A DNA stretch of 11,728 nt from contig WFPR01000150.1 of the NCBI GenBank assembly GCA_015487455.1, positions 1-11,728 on the forward strand. The letters run 5' to 3'. Every line of letters starts with the position of its first letter. Within the stretch, counting starts at the first letter, position 1. The position numbers and the translations under genes are program-made. Below, piece after piece: positions 7,048-11,728 of this stretch. The DNA comes from Candidatus Bipolaricaulota bacterium (GTDB taxonomy: Bacteria; Bipolaricaulota; Bipolaricaulia; RBG-16-55-9). The notes beneath the pieces are model-generated. The model did not search any database. It was not told the origin of the DNA and saw only the letters and a program-made list of their open reading frames with translations.

Positions 7048-8121
7048 ATGGCGCGAGAGCGCGAGGAGAGGCGCCTGGCCCGGCTTCGGGCCCTCTCGGA
7101 GGCGTTCGGGGTGGCGGGCTTCGAGGACGAGGTGCGCGCCCTGATCCGACGCGAGGTCGAGCCTTATGTCGACGAGGTGCGCGTCGACGCGCTGGGCAAC
7201 CTGATGGCCATCAAGCGCGGGCGGAGCTCCAAGACGCTCATGCTCGACGCCCACATGGACGAGATCGGCTTCATGGTGAGCTCCATCGAGGAGGAGGGCT
7301 TCCTGCGGGTGGCGCCCATAGGCGGCTGGGACGCCCGGATCGTCCCGAGCCACGCGATGACGATCAAGACCCAGACGGGCCAAAAGCTCAAGGGCGCGAT
7401 CGGCACCCCGCCGCCCCACATCCTGACGCCCGAGGAGCGCGACAAGCCCTTCAAGCTCGAGGAGCTGTTCGTCGACGTCGGGGCGACCTCGCGCGAGGAG
7501 GTCGAGCGGCTGGGCGTCCGGATCGGCTCCCCGGCCGTGATCGCGTACCCCTTCGAGCGCCTCAACGAGCGCTGCGTGATGGGCAAGGCGCTCGACGACC
7601 GCGTCGGGTGCGCCGTGCTCGTCGAGGTGCTGGAGGCGCTCGAGGACGAGGCGCTCGAGCTGACGCTGGTGGCCAACTTCGCCGTCTGCGAGGAGGTGGG
7701 GCTGCGGGGGGCGCGGACGGCCGCTTTTCAAATCGAGCCGGCCGTCGCGCTGGCGCTCGAGGGGACGGTCGCGGCCGACGTCCCCGGCGTGCCCCCCACC
7801 CGTCGGCCGACGGCGCTGGGGAAGGGCCCCGCGATCACCGTGATGGACCGCTCGCTGATCGCCCCGCCCCGGCTCGTCGAGTTCCTGGCGCGCCTGGCCC
7901 AGGAGGAGGGCGTGCCGTACCAGTACAAGGTCCCGCCGTTCGGGGCCACGGACGCCGGGGCCATCCAGCAGACGAAGGGCGGCGCGCTGGCCGGCGTGCT
8001 CTCCGTCCCCTGCCGCTACATCCACTCGCCCGTGAGCGTGATGCGCCTCGACGACTTCGAGAACGCCGTACGGCTCACGGCGGCGTTCGCCCGCCGGGCG
8101 CACGAGCTGCTTGAGCTATAA
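7048..8121 (+). CDS. M42-family metallo-aminopeptidase
   Basis: 357-aa cytosolic peptidase of the glutamyl-aminopeptidase/TET group, which trims peptides in large dodecameric assemblies; relatives are often mislabelled endoglucanase. The two-metal site is visible: H69 and D71 in AHMDEIGF, D183 in ALDDRVG, catalytic base and ligand E215/E216 in CEEVGLRGA, and H326 in YIHSP. The ligand that is usually Asp in aminopeptidases of this clan appears as E238 in LEGT. The length is normal and no signal peptide is seen. The ATG at 7048 has the strong ribosome site AGGAGG (7031-7036), unlike the leaderless neighbours. The last codons overlap the -10 of the next gene. Substrate preference cannot be read from the sequence. 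Confidence 0.93.
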   Translation: MAREREERRLARLRALSEAFGVAGFEDEVRALIRREVEPYVDEVRVDALGNLMAIKRGRSSKTLMLDAHMDEIGFMVSSIEEEGFLRVAPIGGWDARIVPSHAMTIKTQTGQKLKGAIGTPPPHILTPEERDKPFKLEELFVDVGATSREEVERLGVRIGSPAVIAYPFERLNERCVMGKALDDRVGCAVLVEVLEALEDEALELTLVANFAVCEEVGLRGARTAAFQIEPAVALALEGTVAADVPGVPPTRRPTALGKGPAITVMDRSLIAPPRLVEFLARLAQEEGVPYQYKVPPFGATDAGAIQQTKGGALAGVLSVPCRYIHSPVSVMRLDDFENAVRLTAAFARRAHELLEL

Positions 8122-8122
8122 T
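8117..8122 (+). promoter_or_regulatory. -10 element of the beta-helix gene, leaderless configuration
   Basis: A perfect TATAAT overlaps the stop codon of the peptidase gene and ends 8 nt before the ATG at 8131. There is no ribosome-binding site between them, so the transcript should start at or next to the start codon. No convincing -35 is seen. Confidence 0.6.
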
Positions 8123-8130
8123 TACCCCAA

Positions 8131-11100
8131 ATGGCAGGACGGGGCGCGCAGCGGGGCTGGCAAGCCCTCCTGGCTTGTGGAGCGTTGATCGCAGGCGTCC
8201 TCGCCCCGGGCTCGAGCCTGAGCTTAAGCGGGGAGGACTGCGACGTCCGCCTCCGGCCGGGGACGGACTTGCAAGCTGTCGTGGAGTCCGCCGCGCCGGG
8301 CTCCGTCCTTTGCCTCCTCCCGGGCGAGTGGCGCGTGAACCTGGTTTTGAGGAAGCCGCTCACGCTCCGAGGCCTAGGGGAGGACCGCGAGGCGGTTCGC
8401 CTCAAGGGGATCAAACCGGGGCACCCCATCGTCTTTATCCCCGTAAGCGCCTCCCCCGTGGCAGGGACGATCGCCCTTGAGCGGCTCAGCTTGGAGGAGG
8501 CCAAGCCGTTCGAGAAGCCTGAATACCCGCCTCTCCCCTGCGTGCGGCCATCGTTTGATCGCTGCGCCTTTGGGGTGCAAATCGGCACCTTCGCCGAGGT
8601 GTCCGGGCCGGAGGCGCCCGAGGAGCCAACCCGGCCGGGACCGGCCCCGGCTCAGCGACGCTTCCCTCCCGTCCGGAGCATCCGCCTTCGTGACGTGGCC
8701 GTCGGCCCAGAGGTGTACGTCGGGGTGTTTGTCAACGGCCCCGTGGCCTTGAGCTTGGAAGGCGTGCGCGTCCGTGAGGACCCCATCTTCTACGACGTTC
8801 GGGTCGATCGAGCGGCCCGCGTCACGGGCCGCGACCTTCAAGCGGAATTCGTGATCCTGACCAACGTCGGCGAGCTTTCCGTTCAGGGAGCCGCTTTAGG
8901 GGTCCTCCTTATGGGGGACGTCGCGGAGGGGCGCCTAACGGACTTGGAGGCGAAAGAAGTCCTCGTCGGCGGGGGAACCCGGCTGACCCTGGAGCGGGCG
9001 CGGATTTTAGGGAGCAAGGGCCCCGGGCTCGTGGTCGGGGGCAGGGCCCACGTCACGCTTGAGGCCGTTCGGATCTCCGATCACCTCACGTGCGGGCTTT
9101 GGGTCGTCTCCCCCGATGCCCGAGTGGACGGTCGGGAAGTCCACATTCGGGGCAACGGCCTGGACCTTTGCGGCTACGCCCCGGCTTCGCTCTACACCCC
9201 CAAGCGGCCCCAGACGGACCGTGAGGAGCTGCGGGTGCCCGAGGACTACCCCACGCTCCAGGAGGCGATCGACGCCGTCGCCCCAAACGGGACCGTCGTC
9301 CTCCGCGCGGGGAAGCGCACGCTGAAGGAGGGGGTGGTCGTCTGGAAGCCGGTGAGGATCGTAGGCGCCGGTCCCCTGCTGACCACGGTGCGCGGATGGC
9401 TCAGCGTGCTCGCGGACGCGGAACACGTCACCCTAAAGGGGTTCAAGCTCCAGCCCAAGCCGGAGATCCCTCCCGACGCCCGCGAGGTCGATTACGCCCG
9501 CTTCCCCCTGCTGATGGTGTACAGCGAAGCCCGCCTTGAAGAGCTTCGCGTCGAGGGCAGCCCCGGCAGCGGGGTGCTCGTCGGTGGCCGGGCGAGGGTC
9601 ACGGCCGAGGGGGTGTCCCTGCGCGACAACGGGTGGATCGGCTTCATCGTCTCCGAGGAGGCGCGCGTCGAGGTTCGAAACGCCCGCTTTTACGACAACT
9701 TCGTGTACGACCTCCTGGCGGAGAGGGACGCCTACGCGAGCGTGGCGGAGGCCTCGTTCTATGGGGGCGGCGGGTTGGCCGTCCACGACGCGGCCACCCT
9801 CAAGGTCCACAAGACCACCCTCCAAAGGGTCACCCACGGGTTGGAGTTCTTCGGGACCCCCCAGGCCACGCTGCGGGACACGACGATCCAGGACTGCGCA
9901 AGGGAGGGCATCCGGAGCGGCGGGAGGGTGGAGCACTTCCTGCGGGGGAAGGCCGGTTCGATCGTCCTTGAGCGGGTGCGGATCGACGACTGCCACACCG
10001 GCGTAGATCTGGGCGTCCCGCTTGAGGCCGTCGTCCGCGACTCCGTGATCCAGCGGAGCCACCTGCGGGGGATTCTCGTCTCCAACCACCGCGTGCGCTT
10101 GGAGCTGGTTCGCACGAGGATCGAGGGCAGCGGCTGGTGCGGCCTTGAGGTGACCCAAGCGGGGGCCACGATCCGCGGCCGGGACAACGAGATTTGGGAG
10201 AACGGGCCAGACCTCTGTGGCTACGCCCCGCCGTCGCTCCGCCTCCCGCGCGCTCCCCAGACGGCGAGCCAAAAGGTCCGCGTCCCCGACGACTATGAGA
10301 GCGTCCAAGAGGCCGTCGACGCCGTGCCCCCGGGGGGCACGGTCCAGCTCGGGGAGGGGGTCTTTGCCGAGGCCGTTACCCTGTGGAAGCCGGTGGTCCT
10401 GCGGGGCGCGGGCCCTGCGCTCACCACGGTTCGGGCGGCGGACGAGATGTACGCTCCCCTCTCGGTGCCCATAGGCGTCCGGGGCGTCCGCGTCGAGGAC
10501 CTCAGCGTGGTCGGGGACCCCTCCTCGAGCATTTTGCTCTACGGCGATGCGCGCCTCTCGCGCTTGGAGATTCAAGGCCTCGGGTGCTGTGAGGGCGCGC
10601 TCCGGATCTCCGGCGGAGCGACCGTCGTCCTCCAGGACGTCCGCATGCGGGGGACGTTCGCCCCCCTGAATTTGGCGGACGGGGCCCAAGCGACGCTCGT
10701 CCGCTCGAGCATCGTGGACAACAAACACGGCATCGAGCTGTCGGGCGGGGTGCGACTGCGCCTCGAGGAGAGCCGGATTCAGGCCAGCGGCAAGGTCGCC
10801 ATTCAAGTCGAGGCGGAGATCCCTCCGCCGCCCCCCTTCCAAGAGGTCTTCGCCCCCGCGCCCGAAGGCCACCCAAGGGTGGAGGTGCTCGAGAGCACAA
10901 TCGTCGGGCACGAGGAGGCGGGCATCCAGCTGAACGGCAGGGGCGAGCTGTTGCTTCGTGGGTCGGAGCTACGGGAGAACGGCTACGGCGTCGTGGTGGA
11001 GCGCGGCGTGGCCGCCTCCCTGACCGTTGAGGGGAACCGCTTCGTGGGGAACGACCTCTGCGCCATCGCGGTGTACGCCGAGGGCGCGTCGATTGCCGGC

Positions 11101-11728
11101 GCGGACAACGAGCTGGACGACAACGCCGTCCCGCTCTGCGGCTACGCGCCCGTCGGTCTGCGCAAGCCGCTCGTGCCCCAGACGCCTCGCAGGGTGGTGC
11201 GCGTCCCCGACGACTACCCCACGCTGCAGGAGGCCGCAGACGCCCTCGCGCCCGGCGGCACCCTGGTGCTCGGGGCAGGCGAGGTCGAAGGCCGCCTCAT
11301 CGTCACGAAGCCGTTGACGGTGCAAGGGCAGGGGGCCGATCGTACGCGCCTCGTCAAGGTTCAAACCGACAGCGTCGGCGTGGTCGTCCCTCACGGGGTG
11401 AGGGGCGTCCGCCTGGAGGGCCTCACCCTCCAGGGCGACGAGACCTCGATCGCCCTCTACGGCGCCGGGGAGGCGAGCTTGCGGGGCGTCCGCGTGGCGG
11501 GGTACGGCGCGGGCTTTGTGCTTGTGGGGCGAGGTCGGCTCGACGTCCAAAGCGCCGCCGTCGAAGCCAACGTCATTGGGATCGCCTTGGGCGATCGGGC
11601 CCAAGCCACGCTTCGGGACGCCGTCGTCCGGGGCAGCGAGGAGATCGCGCTCGTTGCCGTGGGCGAGGCCAAGCTCTCCCTGCTGGAGGGCACCCGGATC
11701 GTGGAGCATCGGGGCCGGGTGGGGATCG
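8131..11728 (+). CDS. Giant secreted multi-module parallel beta-helix protein, partial
   Basis: The frame is open from the ATG at 8131 to the window end: at least 1199 codons, with the C-terminus missing. The N-terminus looks like a signal peptide (basic residues 1-9, hydrophobic 10-25). Modules begin near residues 39, 369, 718 and 1025 with the pectin-lyase-fold opening (V-P-D/E-D-Y-xx-Q-E-A...APGGT...KP-hydrophobic-GAG). Strings of about 22-residue coils follow, rich in V/I/L alternation and Gly/Asn turns. Modules 1-3 each end in a block with Cys pairs 321/347, 670/696 and 977/1003 and the motif LCGYAP. Proline-rich insertions (about 130-180, 440-455, 895-915) probably loop out of the helix. 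Relatives are the NosD/right-handed beta-helix proteins, which include carbohydrate-active enzymes and cell-surface proteins; no catalytic residues can be named. Codon use (more CTT, TTG, CAA, TTA) looks more relaxed than in its neighbours. Confidence 0.85.
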   Translation, partial: MAGRGAQRGWQALLACGALIAGVLAPGSSLSLSGEDCDVRLRPGTDLQAVVESAAPGSVLCLLPGEWRVNLVLRKPLTLRGLGEDREAVRLKGIKPGHPIVFIPVSASPVAGTIALERLSLEEAKPFEKPEYPPLPCVRPSFDRCAFGVQIGTFAEVSGPEAPEEPTRPGPAPAQRRFPPVRSIRLRDVAVGPEVYVGVFVNGPVALSLEGVRVREDPIFYDVRVDRAARVTGRDLQAEFVILTNVGELSVQGAALGVLLMGDVAEGRLTDLEAKEVLVGGGTRLTLERARILGSKGPGLVVGGRAHVTLEAVRISDHLTCGLWVVSPDARVDGREVHIRGNGLDLCGYAPASLYTPKRPQTDREELRVPEDYPTLQEAIDAVAPNGTVVLRAGKRTLKEGVVVWKPVRIVGAGPLLTTVRGWLSVLADAEHVTLKGFKLQPKPEIPPDAREVDYARFPLLMVYSEARLEELRVEGSPGSGVLVGGRARVTAEGVSLRDNGWIGFIVSEEARVEVRNARFYDNFVYDLLAERDAYASVAEASFYGGGGLAVHDAATLKVHKTTLQRVTHGLEFFGTPQATLRDTTIQDCAREGIRSGGRVEHFLRGKAGSIVLERVRIDDCHTGVDLGVPLEAVVRDSVIQRSHLRGILVSNHRVRLELVRTRIEGSGWCGLEVTQAGATIRGRDNEIWENGPDLCGYAPPSLRLPRAPQTASQKVRVPDDYESVQEAVDAVPPGGTVQLGEGVFAEAVTLWKPVVLRGAGPALTTVRAADEMYAPLSVPIGVRGVRVEDLSVVGDPSSSILLYGDARLSRLEIQGLGCCEGALRISGGATVVLQDVRMRGTFAPLNLADGAQATLVRSSIVDNKHGIELSGGVRLRLEESRIQASGKVAIQVEAEIPPPPPFQEVFAPAPEGHPRVEVLESTIVGHEEAGIQLNGRGELLLRGSELRENGYGVVVERGVAASLTVEGNRFVGNDLCAIAVYAEGASIAGADNELDDNAVPLCGYAPVGLRKPLVPQTPRRVVRVPDDYPTLQEAADALAPGGTLVLGAGEVEGRLIVTKPLTVQGQGADRTRLVKVQTDSVGVVVPHGVRGVRLEGLTLQGDETSIALYGAGEASLRGVRVAGYGAGFVLVGRGRLDVQSAAVEANVIGIALGDRAQATLRDAVVRGSEEIALVAVGEAKLSLLEGTRIVEHRGRVGI
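9091..9393 (+). repeat. Module junction repeat 1 (residues 321-421)
   Basis: First copy of the block joining beta-helix modules. It has C321, an Ala-x-Val-x-Gly coil, LCGYAP with C347, a P..PQT linker, then VPEDYPTLQEAIDAV and VWKPVRIVGAGPLLTTVR opening the next module. It aligns without gaps to copies 2 and 3 over the C-cap. Confidence 0.8.
10138..10434 (+). repeat. Module junction repeat 2 (residues 670-768)
   Basis: Second copy, with C670 and C696 (26 apart), LCGYAPPSL, PQT, VPDDYESVQEAVDAV and LWKPVVLRGAGPALTTVR. It begins 1047 nt after copy 1, in the same frame. Confidence 0.8.
11059..11355 (+). repeat. Module junction repeat 3 (residues 977-1075)
   Basis: Third copy, with C977 and C1003 (26 apart), LCGYAPVGL, PQT, VPDDYPTLQEAADAL and TKPLTVQGQGADRTRL. 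It begins 921 nt after copy 2. The module it opens continues beyond the window edge. Confidence 0.8.

Noticed and set aside
6114..8114. 666-codon plus-strand frame spanning the sulfurtransferase and peptidase region
   Set aside because: It crosses a divergent promoter and overlaps two well-identified genes out of frame. Its composition is Arg/Gly/Ala-rich and it has no motifs.
8146..8178. Lipoprotein signal (LLAC at residues 13-16) in the beta-helix protein
   Set aside because: The hydrophobic stretch before the Cys is too short and continues after it, and Leu at -2 is unusual, so an ordinary signal peptide is more likely.
9433..10911. 492-codon minus-strand frame opposite the beta-helix gene
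   Set aside because: The plus-strand frame has continuous repeats, recognisable motifs and a signal peptide. The minus frame has none and only avoids stops because of base composition.

Overview
The window is about 70% G+C and reads as a chromosomal segment of a bacterium. GC-only tRNA acceptor stems, high charged-residue content and a Thermus-type PII protein suggest a thermophile. Sigma70/sigmaA-type promoters are easy to see (TTGACA/TTGCCC-type -35, TATAAT -10, 16-17 bp spacers). Several genes have a perfect -10 hexamer only 8-10 nt before the start codon, implying leaderless mRNAs, a habit known from Deinococcus-Thermus and other lineages. The phylum cannot be fixed from sequence alone.

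Left part (1-2011): a consensus promoter with a palindrome in its spacer drives an ammonium transporter (amt) and a PII signalling protein (glnK) that overlap by 4 nt. This is the classic nitrogen-sensing pair; the PII lacks the usual uridylylation tyrosine. A tRNA-Lys(UUU) with its own promoter follows.

Middle (2012-4920): a two-gene operon encodes a soluble GAF-PAS histidine kinase and a NarL/LuxR-type response regulator. A 319-nt gene-free stretch follows. It holds a nested set of perfect inverted repeats that looks like a structured RNA, with an exact (anti-)Shine-Dalgarno sequence in its apical loop. A tRNA-Glu(UUC) on the minus strand, with its own promoter, closes the region.

Right-middle (4918-8121): minus-strand metK (SAM synthetase) and a two-domain thiosulfate sulfurtransferase, both apparently leaderless, lie divergently to a plus-strand M42 metallo-aminopeptidase. 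The divergent pair shares a perfectly palindromic -10 element (ATTATAAT).

Right end (8131-11728): one very long secreted protein, open through the window edge with at least 1199 codons. It is built from at least four consecutive parallel beta-helix modules. Each complete module ends in the same capping block, with a cysteine pair spaced exactly 26 residues apart. This protein and the structured element at 4526-4661 are the least explained parts of the window; everything else is standard housekeeping or signalling content.
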